Positions 52,819 through 62,141 of a stretch of DNA of 64,000 nucleotides are shown piece by piece; the stretch's first letter is position 1; each line of letters starts with the position of its first letter. A program made the translations under genes and the position numbers. This DNA comes from Ruminococcus flavefaciens (GTDB lineage Bacteria; Bacillota; Clostridia; Oscillospirales; Ruminococcaceae): the NCBI RefSeq assembly GCF_900143025.1, contig NZ_FRCT01000010.1:49310-113309 (forward strand), given 5' to 3'. The notes below the pieces were generated by a model that searched no databases, had not been told where the DNA came from, and saw only the letters and a list, made by a program, of their open reading frames with translations.

Positions 52819-55800
52819 ATGAAAACAGAGAACAAGAAAACATTACGCGGTTCTGTATTGTTTACAGTTGTTTGTGTAATGGCGCTGTTGATAATCTTTC
52901 TGACTGGTACTCTTGCTCTTGCATCAGCATCGAGCAACAGAGCACATAAGTCATATTCATCATCACAGGCCAGCTACACAGCAAGAGCCGCAATTGACAC
53001 GTTCGTACAGTCAATGGGGCGTGAGCCAGGAATCCCTGCCGCAATCGAGAACATTGGAGATACTCCACTTGAGGTAGAGATGAAGATCAATGATCCAACA
53101 CTTGGCGTCATTGGTTACTATGATGATTCACACAAATGGCAGAAGGACAAAATGGTAATTACACCTGTTGCTGATTCAGCAGGTTATATATTTACCGATA
53201 TCGACGGTGATAATAATCCTGAGTGGGTTCCAGTAACAGCAGTAAAGCTCACAGCAACCTGCCGAGTAGGTAAGGAAGAGGAGACTGTTTCTGCGTACAT
53301 TCAGAAGACAGCTTCTGCTCATTCTGAGGTAACTCCTGGCGGTCTTGATGGACTTCAGGAAGTCGGCGGTAACGCATTCCCTAACGGTGCGGTTATCACC
53401 GGTGGTCTTGGTCTTGGTATTTCCAAGGATAAATCAGGACTTTTCACACTTCATAATGCAGTTACGATTGAAACAAAGTCAACCTTCATAAACGGAAGTG
53501 TAACAGGCGGTACAGGTTCTTTTGCGATAAATATAAAGAATCCTGTTGACAATAAAACCGGCAAGCTTCAGATGCCTAATTCACAGACTGTTATCATGGG
53601 CAGTTTGTATATGAAGAATGATAGTCTGTTCAATCTCGATTATGTTATGACAAATAACTTTACTCAGAAGGATATTCCGTATATCTATATCGACGAATCG
53701 ATTGCTGGTCTTTCATCTTTAAACTTTGTAAAAAGTGGTAAGTTTGTAAAAAAAGACGGTAAATATGAATTTAATGGCGATGCAAATAGAGTGGGTAAAG
53801 CACCATTCAATGTATTTATAGGTACATTCGATAGCCGTACTTTCCAGACTGATGTTAAATTTGGCGGCGCTGATGTTTATATGTTAGATGAATACACATC
53901 TGATGATAATAAATATAACATACTGTTTTCTTCTGAAAGAGATTACGCTTCCGAAGAATTAGCTGCTAAAGATGCAGACAGACCGGGTAAGGAAAATGAT
54001 AGGCAAGTTGTCGTAGGAGATAACCACTTTGGAAAAGATGTAGGTAACACAATGCTTTATGACTGGGCAAGCTCATATGTTCATAAGAGCGAATCTCAGC
54101 ATAAGACAACAGGCGGTAATCTTTATTCAATGGGCAACCTTACATTGCAGCAGTGTACGATTGAGGGCGATGTTAGAGTAAATGGTAATTGTACTATCAA
54201 GAATGGCGTTACAATTAAGGGCGACCTCATTGTAAAGAAAACTCTTACATTTGACGGCGGCAATGCAAACAGTGTTCACGGTGATATTTACTGTGATAAT
54301 GTTGTAGGTGGAGGTGCTGGCAACAGAGATACCGAGCGTCTTAAAGAAGGCTTTATCGAGCATAAGAATGCTCTTCTTCCAAGATACAAGGAAGTTCATA
54401 ACTTTATCTATGAGAATGAGCTTGTTCCCGATATAGACGTTCAGGAGACTATCAGGTCAGAAAAGTCAGAAGCAGAGGGCTGGCGATATGTTATCACAAA
54501 GCCGGGCGATACAACACCAACTGTTCTCGGTTGGGAAAATGATAAGACAGATGGTATTCGTAATGCAGATTATTGTTACAAGAAGATCAAGGACACATGG
54601 TATGTAGGAAATGCTTATTATGAAACAGGCATTGACGGCTTTGTATCCGATAGAGTTGTAACAACACCTACTGTTACATATAAGGGTGATCCTACAACCG
54701 ATGAAGAGCGTGTATGGATAGGTGATGATGGCAAGCCTGTTTACGGCAAGGTCGATGAAGACTTCTCATACTATAAAATGAATGAGGATAATACTGTTGC
54801 CGAAGAGACAGATGAAGCTCATGCAATAGCAACCTATTATACCAAGGAAGGCGATCCATATACAGTATATGGTAGAAATGAAGCCTATGGCAGTTTTTCA
54901 GCCGTAAATCATATGGACTACACAGGAAGTGGTAAGGAGCCTGCATATCCTGATAATATGACACGTAAGGCAATCTACGGATATGAAGATCCTGATACAC
55001 ATGAGTTTATTGAAGCAGATCCTAAGACAAAGATCGTCAAGAATATATATGAAGTAAGAGAAGATCTTAACATGGACGAAAACGGTAATTATGACGAGAA
55101 GGTATATCATAATCACGTTCCTAAGAGATTCTGTGAAAATGCAGCTGATGACACATTTATTGATGATCCTGATGATCCAGCATATAATACACCTGCTAAT
55201 AAAGCTCAGAGAAATAAGCTCCCATATGCTTTCAATAATGATGGTACACCAAATACAGCTTCAGGTGTATGGTCAGACGGAAAGATTATACGTTCATGTA
55301 TCATAGGAAAAACAGACGGTACGGTATTTAAATTTGAGAATAAAAAGAGCTATAATGTCGTAGGTTCAGGTGAAGGTATCTGGGTTGTGCTCCAAAACGT
55401 AAAAACAACTGATGACTCTGAAAACAGCTTACTCTGCGATACAACAAAGGGTAAGGTATGCTTCCTTATTGATAAAACACTTGATATATCCAAGACATCT
55501 ATCAGACCTGTAGTTTCGGGCAGTGGCGTTCAGGCTTATACTGAAAACTGTATCGTAACTCCTGATTCTGTATGGGGCGTTGAGTATTATGGTACAGAAG
55601 GTTCATCTATTACGATGTTCAATGACTGTACATTAGTTGGAACATTCATGTGCCCTGAAACAACATTCAGCGGTAACGTTGCTGGTTTAATTGGTTGTAG
55701 ATACAGAGGTGCATACACTGCTAAGGGCAAGGAAACATATTATAAGTCACCAATCGTAGGAAGTGCTATGTTCAAGCATGTTGATAAGGCTACGAATGAT

Positions 55801-55902
55801 TTTGGCGTTCTTAACTCTGGTGGCGGCGGCGCTACAAAGACCAAGGGCAGCGTTAAAACAGCACTTGGAACATATGAAATATCGTACTTCACAGGTTCAT
55901 AA
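52819..55902 (+). CDS. Giant PilX/GspK-like pilus subunit with bactofilin-like core
   Basis: A 1027-residue exported protein. The N-terminus TLRG-SVLFTVVCVMALLIIFL (cut expected after Gly11) resembles PilX/GspK subunits, with no Glu at mature position 5. This trait is typical of the subunit that caps a pilus. The body holds a glycine-rich beta-solenoid-like segment (about 430-500: GNLTLQQCTIEGDVRVNGN, IKGDLIVKKTL) resembling bactofilins, followed by Tyr/Asp-rich regions and a second beta-rich region near 830-960. No sortase motif or other anchor. It lies between pilO and two minor prepilins, so a tip adhesin or initiation subunit is the best guess. Confidence 0.75.
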   Translation: MKTENKKTLRGSVLFTVVCVMALLIIFLTGTLALASASSNRAHKSYSSSQASYTARAAIDTFVQSMGREPGIPAAIENIGDTPLEVEMKINDPTLGVIGYYDDSHKWQKDKMVITPVADSAGYIFTDIDGDNNPEWVPVTAVKLTATCRVGKEEETVSAYIQKTASAHSEVTPGGLDGLQEVGGNAFPNGAVITGGLGLGISKDKSGLFTLHNAVTIETKSTFINGSVTGGTGSFAINIKNPVDNKTGKLQMPNSQTVIMGSLYMKNDSLFNLDYVMTNNFTQKDIPYIYIDESIAGLSSLNFVKSGKFVKKDGKYEFNGDANRVGKAPFNVFIGTFDSRTFQTDVKFGGADVYMLDEYTSDDNKYNILFSSERDYASEELAAKDADRPGKENDRQVVVGDNHFGKDVGNTMLYDWASSYVHKSESQHKTTGGNLYSMGNLTLQQCTIEGDVRVNGNCTIKNGVTIKGDLIVKKTLTFDGGNANSVHGDIYCDNVVGGGAGNRDTERLKEGFIEHKNALLPRYKEVHNFIYENELVPDIDVQETIRSEKSEAEGWRYVITKPGDTTPTVLGWENDKTDGIRNADYCYKKIKDTWYVGNAYYETGIDGFVSDRVVTTPTVTYKGDPTTDEERVWIGDDGKPVYGKVDEDFSYYKMNEDNTVAEETDEAHAIATYYTKEGDPYTVYGRNEAYGSFSAVNHMDYTGSGKEPAYPDNMTRKAIYGYEDPDTHEFIEADPKTKIVKNIYEVREDLNMDENGNYDEKVYHNHVPKRFCENAADDTFIDDPDDPAYNTPANKAQRNKLPYAFNNDGTPNTASGVWSDGKIIRSCIIGKTDGTVFKFENKKSYNVVGSGEGIWVVLQNVKTTDDSENSLLCDTTKGKVCFLIDKTLDISKTSIRPVVSGSGVQAYTENCIVTPDSVWGVEYYGTEGSSITMFNDCTLVGTFMCPETTFSGNVAGLIGCRYRGAYTAKGKETYYKSPIVGSAMFKHVDKATNDFGVLNSGGGGATKTKGSVKTALGTYEISYFTGS

Positions 55903-55917
55903 AGGAGGAATGTTCTT

Positions 55918-56457
55918 ATGAAAAAAAGCAAAAAAAAGCTGAAGGGCATGACTCTGATCGAAATGATCATTTCGATATTCATATTTGCTATAATGGGCGG
56001 CTTGCTCATACTTATAGGTACTCATATTGATGCTACCTCAAAGGCAACTAACAACCTAAAAAACAAGGTTGTAGTTGAGTCGCCTTATGCAGCAAATCAC
56101 ATAAGTCAAATTGGTGAGGACGAACACGGTGATCCCGAGTATCTTGATAAGTCGGAAATGGACATCACTGTAAAGATCCACGCAAGCGGAAAGTACTGGG
56201 TAAAGGAACAGACTGATGCCGATGATCCTTCTAAATTTGAATTCGTTGAGAAAAGCTACGGAAATGCTGACGGTGATGTAGTTGTTAACATGAAGGCTGA
56301 AAAGTATTCAACAGAAAAGCTTGTAACCGACGGTATGACTGAAGAGCAGATCAAAGATATGCAGAAGAAGGTAAACGGAAAGCTCAATCTCGATTTCTTC
56401 GACGTATTACCTGCTGAAGAACCAGAAGCTGAAGGCGAATCAGCAGAAACGGAATAA
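55918..56457 (+). CDS. Minor prepilin (PilV-like)
   Basis: A 179-residue type IV prepilin. Leader MKKSKKKLKG is followed by MTLIEMIISIFIFAIMGG, so cleavage is after Gly10 and Glu15 becomes mature Glu5; Met replaces the usual Phe at +1. The C-terminus is highly acidic (EEPEAEGESAETE). Minor prepilins prime pilus assembly with the PilX-type subunit upstream. AAAGGAGG precedes the ATG, 15 bases after that gene. Confidence 0.88.
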   Translation: MKKSKKKLKGMTLIEMIISIFIFAIMGGLLILIGTHIDATSKATNNLKNKVVVESPYAANHISQIGEDEHGDPEYLDKSEMDITVKIHASGKYWVKEQTDADDPSKFEFVEKSYGNADGDVVVNMKAEKYSTEKLVTDGMTEEQIKDMQKKVNGKLNLDFFDVLPAEEPEAEGESAETE

Positions 56458-56474
56458 GCGAGGAGGGTAAGTCT

Positions 56475-57503
56475 ATGAAAAAACGTATCAAAAAGGGCTT
56501 TACTCTTATTGAGCTTATCGTTGTAATGGCTATTTTCTCTATACTTATGGTAGCAGTAATGGCTCTTACAGGACCGGTTCAGAGAATGTTCAAAAACACA
56601 GCTCTTTCAGAAAAAACTTATTCTTATGCTAATAATATCCAGCTTTTCCTTCAGGGAAAGCTGGAGTATGCAGAAGACCTTTATGTATGTACATCTGATA
56701 AGATCGACTTTGACGGTGTAAACGGCGTAGACGACGGTGATCTTGTTAAGCTCGCTGAGGAATTCAGAAATAAACACTTTAAGAATACTGTTGGTACTAA
56801 CGACGGAACAAATACTCATTACATAAAGGGCAATATCCATATTCTCAGACTGTGCAATAATGATGTCGTAGGATCAGACGGTAAGGTAAAGTTTAAGAGA
56901 GGCGAGATCACTCACAGAGTATACGATTTCACTTCAAATAACGTTATTGATCCTTCAAAGACATACGAAGAAAAAAGCGAGTTAAATCCTGCTTTCTTCA
57001 ATGCTCAGGACTCATCGTATAACTTCAACTACGCACTTGGTTCATCAAACCTTAAAATAGCAAAGATGCCAGATGCTGGTGATTTAGATGAAGAAACAAA
57101 AGCAAAGGTAAAAGAAAATGTTGTTTACAGAGCTCTTGACAGAGATATGGCTGATAAGACAACTGAGATATCAGCAACAAATCTTTCGTTGTCAATAGTT
57201 CTCGATCAGAAAACTGGCGGCTCTATAGATATTCCTGCTGTAGGTACACAGAAGGCATGTAGAGTATTTGCAAGTCCTGTAGCTGTACAGATTGCAAATC
57301 TCCCACTTACAAATATAGCTATAAGATGTAAGCACAATCCTTCTCCATGGGGTCTCAAAAGACCAAAATTAGAAGATGGAGCAGTAACACTTCAGGGTGA
57401 TGGAGACGTTGGTTCTGCATACAGCGAAACATATGCAAGCGCTGACTTCAGTTTCACTAACGACATCTACTTTGTATATGCTTATACAGATGAGCTCTAT
57501 TAA
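56475..57503 (+). CDS. Minor prepilin (PilW/GspJ-like)
   Basis: A 342-residue prepilin with the leader MKKRIKKG and processed start FTLIELIVVMAIFSILM (cleavage after Gly8, Glu13 = mature Glu5). The C-terminal domain is large (about 310 residues), which is common for PilW/GspJ-type minor subunits. It shares the cluster with the PilV-like and PilX-like proteins, and together they would form the tip complex. GAGGAGGG precedes the ATG. A terminator shared with the convergent pilD follows. Confidence 0.88.
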   Translation: MKKRIKKGFTLIELIVVMAIFSILMVAVMALTGPVQRMFKNTALSEKTYSYANNIQLFLQGKLEYAEDLYVCTSDKIDFDGVNGVDDGDLVKLAEEFRNKHFKNTVGTNDGTNTHYIKGNIHILRLCNNDVVGSDGKVKFKRGEITHRVYDFTSNNVIDPSKTYEEKSELNPAFFNAQDSSYNFNYALGSSNLKIAKMPDAGDLDEETKAKVKENVVYRALDRDMADKTTEISATNLSLSIVLDQKTGGSIDIPAVGTQKACRVFASPVAVQIANLPLTNIAIRCKHNPSPWGLKRPKLEDGAVTLQGDGDVGSAYSETYASADFSFTNDIYFVYAYTDELY

Positions 57504-57514
57504 TAAGTAAAAAA

Positions 57515-57542
57515 ACAGGCAGCAGTTAATGCTGCTGCCTGT
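57515..57542. terminator. Bidirectional terminator between the pilus operon and pilD
   Basis: ACAGGCAGCAG and CTGCTGCCTGT form a perfect 11-bp stem with a TTAATG loop between convergent genes. It is preceded by an A run and followed by a T-rich stretch. Confidence 0.88.
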
Positions 57543-57557
57543 ACTTATTTTTTGTTT

Positions 57558-58430
57558 TTATTCCGTGGCAAGTAAATTCAGATACCACTGTGCTATCTGA
57601 TTTCCACACAGACTTCCGACCGCAATTCCTATTGCAAGGAACGGTCCGAAAGCAAACTTTGAATCGTTAGTCACTTTCTTGACTATGAGACCTCCGATAG
57701 CGGCGGTCATAATACCAATGAATGTTGAAGCGATAACAGCCCGCGTTCCAAGAAACGCACCTGCTGCAAACATAAGATATGTATCACCGAGTTCAATAGC
57801 TCTGAAATCCTCACCGAACTTCTTTTTGATGATCGGTCGGCTTATCTCGCCGATAAGGAAGAATGGTACACTGATTATGAGTGCTCCGATTATGCGGCTC
57901 TTGAGACTTACATCGTGAAACTCACGAGAGTAGAAAAGATGCAGCGGGATCGTAAGGATCAGAATAACAGCTACCATGCTGACGTAGATATCCTTTGTGT
58001 CCCAGTCGATAAATCCTATACATATAAGGAACGACATTACAACGCAGGTTATTATGGATTTAACATTAATATCCAAAGCAAAAAACGTCAGAACGTAGAG
58101 TAAACCGTTCAGCGACTCTACGATCGGATAGCGCGGCGAGATCTTCTGACCGCAGCTGTGACATTTTCCTCTCAGCATAAGCCAGCTGAAAACAGGGATC
58201 AGGTCGATCGGTCTGATCTTTGCACCACAGGTCATACAGTGTGAAGCTTTTTCCTTGTCCTCTTTGGTTTTTCCTATTCCGAGTACCGACTCGCCTGCTG
58301 GAAGCCTTAGAATGACAACATTAAGGAAGCTTCCGATACAAATGCCGAACAGGAAAATAATGACGTAAAACATGATCTTGAAAGGTAGCTCGGTAAATTC
58401 ATCGTGGAGCATATTTTCAAATTCAAACAT
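57558..58430 (-). CDS. pilD: Prepilin peptidase / N-methyltransferase
   Basis: A 290-residue polytopic membrane enzyme that cleaves prepilin leaders and methylates the new N-terminus. The cytoplasmic loop has the zinc-binding pairs Cys65-Cys68 (CMTC) and Cys90-Cys93 (CHSC). Aspartates are in IGFIDWDTKDIYV (near 142) and in ELGDTYLMFAAG, the two catalytic sites of the family. Residues 35-45 read SFLNVVILRLPAGES, the standard start. About seven hydrophobic segments. It is convergent to the pilus operon, with its own promoter. Confidence 0.95.
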   Translation of the reverse strand: MFEFENMLHDEFTELPFKIMFYVIIFLFGICIGSFLNVVILRLPAGESVLGIGKTKEDKEKASHCMTCGAKIRPIDLIPVFSWLMLRGKCHSCGQKISPRYPIVESLNGLLYVLTFFALDINVKSIITCVVMSFLICIGFIDWDTKDIYVSMVAVILILTIPLHLFYSREFHDVSLKSRIIGALIISVPFFLIGEISRPIIKKKFGEDFRAIELGDTYLMFAAGAFLGTRAVIASTFIGIMTAAIGGLIVKKVTNDSKFAFGPFLAIGIAVGSLCGNQIAQWYLNLLATE

Positions 58431-58469
58431 GATTTTACCCCTCCTTCATATTATAAAGTACATAATCTT

Positions 58470-58497
58470 ATTATAACATAAATTATGGAAAATTCAA
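58470..58497 (-). promoter_or_regulatory. Promoter of pilD
   Basis: Minus strand TTGAAT (58492-58497) and TATAAT (58470-58475) with a 16-base spacer. Confidence 0.65.
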
Positions 58498-58565
58498 GTA
58501 CAATTTTAGAATATCAGGCGTATGACGGATATGTCTGATGTTCAGAAAATAAGCGGAGGTTTTTT

Positions 58566-60248
58566 ATGAGAAACGAGAGAATTGGTGACTACTTAGTCAA
58601 TCAAGGGCTTATCACAAGCGAACAGCTTCAGCAGGTACTCGAAGCTCAGAAGGCATCAAACGGCTCAAAGAAATTTGGTGACGTTGTTGTTGAACTGGGA
58701 TTCATGTCAGAAGTTAACTTCGCTAAGGCACTGGCTGGAAACCTGAGAGTTCAGTATGTTGACCTTGACAATATCGAGATCAACAGCGATGCTGTACAGA
58801 TGGTACCTGAGGCTCTTGCAAGAAAGCATACAGTAATCGCTATCAATGTACAAGGTAAGCGTCTTACAGTTGCTACAAATGATCCTGTAAACTTCATCGT
58901 CCTCGAGGATATCAAGGTTTCTACAGGTATGGATACCGTTCCTGTTCTTGCAACAACATCAGCTATCAATAAGGCTATCGGTAAGTGCTACTCAATGCAG
59001 AATGTTGACAGCGTTCTCGAAGGCGTTGCCGGTATGGGCGGCGACCTTGGTGAAATGACCGAGGCTGATATCGAGTCTAAGGACAGAGTTGAAAGCGCAC
59101 CTATCGTTAAGCTTGCAACTACTATCGTTGAAAACTCATACAGAGCAGACGCTACCGATATTCATATCGAGCCATTTGACAAGTATACAAGAATCCGTAT
59201 CCGTGTAAACGGCGACCTCGTTGAGCTCATGAATATCTCAAGTGCAGTTCATAGTGCGCTGACAACACGTTTCAAGCTTATCAGCGGCATGAACATCGCT
59301 GAAAAGAGAGTACCTCAGGACGGCCGTTTCACACAGGTCGTTGACGGAACAACTCTTGATGTCCGTGTATCCTCACTTCCAATGGTACACGGTGAAAAGA
59401 TCGTTATCCGAATTCTTTCAACCGGACAGATCGCACTCCGTAAGATCACGGATCTGGGTATGTCTGATTATAACTATACACTGTTCGAGTCAATGCTGAG
59501 AGTTACTCACGGCGTTATCCTCGTAACAGGACCTACCGGTTCAGGTAAAACAACTACACTTTACGCTGCTCTTGGTGAGATCGCTAAGCCAAACGTAAAC
59601 GTCGTAACAGTTGAGGACCCTGTCGAAAAGGCTATCGACGGTATCAACCAGTGTCAGGTTAATATGAAGGCTGGTATGACATTCGCCGCAGCTCTTAGAT
59701 CTATCCTCCGTCAGGACCCTGACGTAGTAATGATCGGTGAGATGCGTGATACCGAGACAGCAGATATCGGTATCCGTGCCGCTATCACAGGACACTTGGT
59801 TCTTTCCACACTTCATACAAACGACGCTGCTTCAACAGTTGTTCGTCTTGTTGATATGGGTGTTGCTCCATACATGGTTGCAACTTCACTTATCGGTGTA
59901 ATCGCTCAGCGACTTGTAAAGGTTCTCTGCCCTGAGTGTAAGAAGCCAAGAATGTCAACTCCCGAAGAAAATGAACTCATGGGATTAGATCATTCAATTC
60001 AGATCTTCGAGGCAGGCGGCTGCCCTGTATGCAATAACACAGGTTACAGAGGAAGAACTGCTATCCACGAGATCATTCACTGTACAACAACCGTTTCTTC
60101 TATCATCGCAGCAGGCGGTACAAAGGAAGAAATCGAGAAGGCAGCAAAGGCAAACGGAACAAAGCTGCTTCGTGATAACGCTGCTGAGCTTGTAATGGCA
60201 GGAGAAACATCTATAGATGAGCTTGTAAGAGCTACATACACAGTATAA
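58566..60248 (+). CDS. pilB: Type IV pilus extension ATPase PilB
   Basis: A 560-residue hexameric ATPase. The N-terminal MshEN-type domain begins RIGDYLVNQGLITSEQLQQV and is followed by a second helical repeat (FGDVVVELGFMSEVNFAKAL). The core shows Walker A GPTGSGKTTT (near 322), the Asp box, Walker B ILRQDPDVVMIGEMRD, the His box TGHLVLSTLHTND, and a zinc site CPEC (near 455) with CPVCNNTGYRGR. It powers pilin insertion. MshEN domains of other PilB proteins bind cyclic di-GMP, so it may be under that control. SD CGGAGG precedes the ATG. Confidence 0.96.
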   Translation: MRNERIGDYLVNQGLITSEQLQQVLEAQKASNGSKKFGDVVVELGFMSEVNFAKALAGNLRVQYVDLDNIEINSDAVQMVPEALARKHTVIAINVQGKRLTVATNDPVNFIVLEDIKVSTGMDTVPVLATTSAINKAIGKCYSMQNVDSVLEGVAGMGGDLGEMTEADIESKDRVESAPIVKLATTIVENSYRADATDIHIEPFDKYTRIRIRVNGDLVELMNISSAVHSALTTRFKLISGMNIAEKRVPQDGRFTQVVDGTTLDVRVSSLPMVHGEKIVIRILSTGQIALRKITDLGMSDYNYTLFESMLRVTHGVILVTGPTGSGKTTTLYAALGEIAKPNVNVVTVEDPVEKAIDGINQCQVNMKAGMTFAAALRSILRQDPDVVMIGEMRDTETADIGIRAAITGHLVLSTLHTNDAASTVVRLVDMGVAPYMVATSLIGVIAQRLVKVLCPECKKPRMSTPEENELMGLDHSIQIFEAGGCPVCNNTGYRGRTAIHEIIHCTTTVSSIIAAGGTKEEIEKAAKANGTKLLRDNAAELVMAGETSIDELVRATYTV

Positions 60249-60278
60249 TAGCTTTATCTATATAGGGAGGATAATAAC

Positions 60279-61379
60279 ATGGCAATTGAAATTCATAGAA
60301 TACTTGACGAGGTAAGACTCCTCGGTTGTTCTGACCTTCACTTTACAGACAGGATCGCTCCTGTTGTACGTCTTAACGGTACACTCAGAACCATGCGTTC
60401 ACAGTATCCTGAAATGGATGAAGAGGAAATACTCAACATCGTTCACCAGATGACAAACGATGCACAGCAGACAAGCGTTAACAATCACCACGATACCGAC
60501 TTCTCGTTCACAACAAGAAGCGGCTACCGTCACCGTGTAAACGTATATTTCCAGAAGGGTAAGCCTGCTATCGCTATCCGACTTCTGAGAAACGATATCC
60601 CTACACTTGAGGATCTCGGACTTCCTCCGATACTCGCAGATTTCGCAATGCGTCCTCGTGGACTCGTTCTCGTAACAGGTCCTACCGGTTCAGGTAAATC
60701 TACAACCCTTGCAGCTATGATCGACTTCGTTAACCTTAACAGAAGTGCTCACGTTATAACTGTTGAGGATCCTATCGAGTACGTACACGAGCATAAGAGA
60801 TGTATGGTAAACCAGAGAGAGATCGGTGACGACGTTCCGTCATTCGCTCTTGCTCTTAGAGCTGCTCTCCGTGAGGACCCTGACGTAATCCTCGTAGGAG
60901 AAATGCGTGACTTCGAGACTATCCAGGCTGCTGTAACTGCCGCTGAAACAGGACATCTCGTTATGTCAACACTTCATACAACATCTGCCGCTGATACTAT
61001 CAACCGTATCATCGACGTTTACCCTGAGCATCAGCAGCAGCAGATCAGAACACAGCTCGCTAACAACCTTGTAGCTGTTATTTCACAGACCCTTATTCCA
61101 AAGAAGGACGGTTCAGGACGAATCGCTTGTATGGAAATCCTTAACGTAACAGACGCTATTTCGGCTATGATCCGTGATAACAAGATCCATCTTGTACAGT
61201 CTGCTATCCAGACAGGTAAGCAGCAGGGCATGATGTCTCTGGATATGGAGCTTGCAAGACTCGTATCCAAGAACGTTATCGGCGAAGTCGATGCTCTCGA
61301 AAAGTGCCTCGACAAGCAGGAATTCTATCGTTTCCTTTCACAGATGGGCGGAGTACCCAGAGGTGGAATGCAGGGCTGA
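60279..61379 (+). CDS. pilT: Type IV pilus retraction ATPase PilT
   Basis: A 366-residue ATPase of normal PilT length. Motifs are the N-terminal DLHFTDRIAPVVRLNGTLR, Walker A GPTGSGKSTT (near 135), Walker B LREDPDVILVGEMRDFETI, the His box AETGHLVMSTLHTTSAADTINR and the C-terminal segment NLVAVISQTLIPKKDG. It drives pilus retraction and twitching. It is 30 bases after pilB with SD GGGAGG, and a terminator follows. Its presence means the pilus is dynamic, not just an adhesin. Confidence 0.96.
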   Translation: MAIEIHRILDEVRLLGCSDLHFTDRIAPVVRLNGTLRTMRSQYPEMDEEEILNIVHQMTNDAQQTSVNNHHDTDFSFTTRSGYRHRVNVYFQKGKPAIAIRLLRNDIPTLEDLGLPPILADFAMRPRGLVLVTGPTGSGKSTTLAAMIDFVNLNRSAHVITVEDPIEYVHEHKRCMVNQREIGDDVPSFALALRAALREDPDVILVGEMRDFETIQAAVTAAETGHLVMSTLHTTSAADTINRIIDVYPEHQQQQIRTQLANNLVAVISQTLIPKKDGSGRIACMEILNVTDAISAMIRDNKIHLVQSAIQTGKQQGMMSLDMELARLVSKNVIGEVDALEKCLDKQEFYRFLSQMGGVPRGGMQG

Positions 61380-61398
61380 TGACTGCATAAGTAAAACC

Positions 61399-61432
61399 GA
61401 CCGTCGGATAAAATTCCGACGGTCTTTCTTAT
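61399..61432 (+). terminator. Terminator of pilB-pilT
   Basis: GACCGTCGGA pairs with TCCGACGGTC around TAAAAT and is followed by TTTCTTATT. Confidence 0.85.
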
Positions 61433-61451
61433 TATAATATAAAAGAGATTA

Positions 61452-61540
61452 GTAGGGGACGGCGTCCTCGACGTCCCACGTTATGCGTGTAAAGAATAAA
61501 TGGACTATTTGTAGGGGCTGCCTTTGGCAGTCCTCAAGCG
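61452..61540 (+). repeat. Two GTAGGGG-headed repeats
   Basis: 61452-61480 reads GTAGGGGACGGCGTCCTCG then ACGTCCC, with a GGGACG/CGTCCC stem like the outer stem of 18118-18203. 61511-61538 has GTAGGGG with GGCTGCC-TTT-GGCAGTCC. They show the family's modular form: fixed ends and a changing middle. Confidence 0.75.
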
Positions 61541-62008
61541 CCAATTCAAGAGCAAGAACTAAGAGCTAAGATTGTATGGTCAGATATTATCAGCTCCAAA
61601 GCCACACTACTTACTGCTCTCTACTCACTAATTCCTAACAACTAAGCACTGATTTTACTGCTCATCACTTAAATGGACTTAAATTATCGTAACTTAAATA
61701 ATACGCCAAAATTATTACGTCACGTAATATATTAACACAATATTACAGAAATAATTGTTTTTTTGCTGTGAGAAGATAAAGAAATATTAAGAAAAGCAAC
61801 GTAAAAAGGAAATGAAATGTTCATATGGGGGTCAAAATACCCGTTTACAAAAAGTATAATCAGCTGTGAATATAACAAAAACAAGATAAAAGAATTTACA
61901 TATTCACAGAAACTTGTGCATTTCGACGGAAACGCTAAAAAAAATATGCCTATTTACCGTTCTAATGTAAAAAGTGCCTTGATATATGGAATTTTTTTTC
62001 AAAAACTG
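61541..62008 (+). other. Gene-free AT-rich region before the major pilin
   Basis: No convincing gene. A 69-codon frame at 61817-62026 has poor codon character and runs into the pilin promoter. A palindrome ATTACGT-C-ACGTAAT (61714-61728) may be an operator. Confidence 0.5.
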
Positions 62009-62037
62009 TTGACATTATGTGAATAAGGTGGTATACT
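62009..62037 (+). promoter_or_regulatory. Promoter of the major pilin gene
   Basis: TTGACA (62009-62014) and TATACT (62032-62037) with a 17-base spacer. The leader of about 95 bases is purine-rich. Confidence 0.85.
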
Positions 62038-62141
62038 ATAATCACAGGGAAGGGAAAGGGAGTTAAAAAAACCACGAACCCAAAAATGAGGTGGAAGCAA
62101 AAAGCTTTCACAAAACTATATTATTTAAGGAGGGTTTTCTT

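Noticed and set aside
61817..62026. A 69-codon plus-strand frame upstream of the major pilin, with a weak AAAAAGGA before its ATG
   Set aside because: Composition is that of AT-rich spacer, there is no family resemblance, and the end runs into the -35 box of the pilin promoter.
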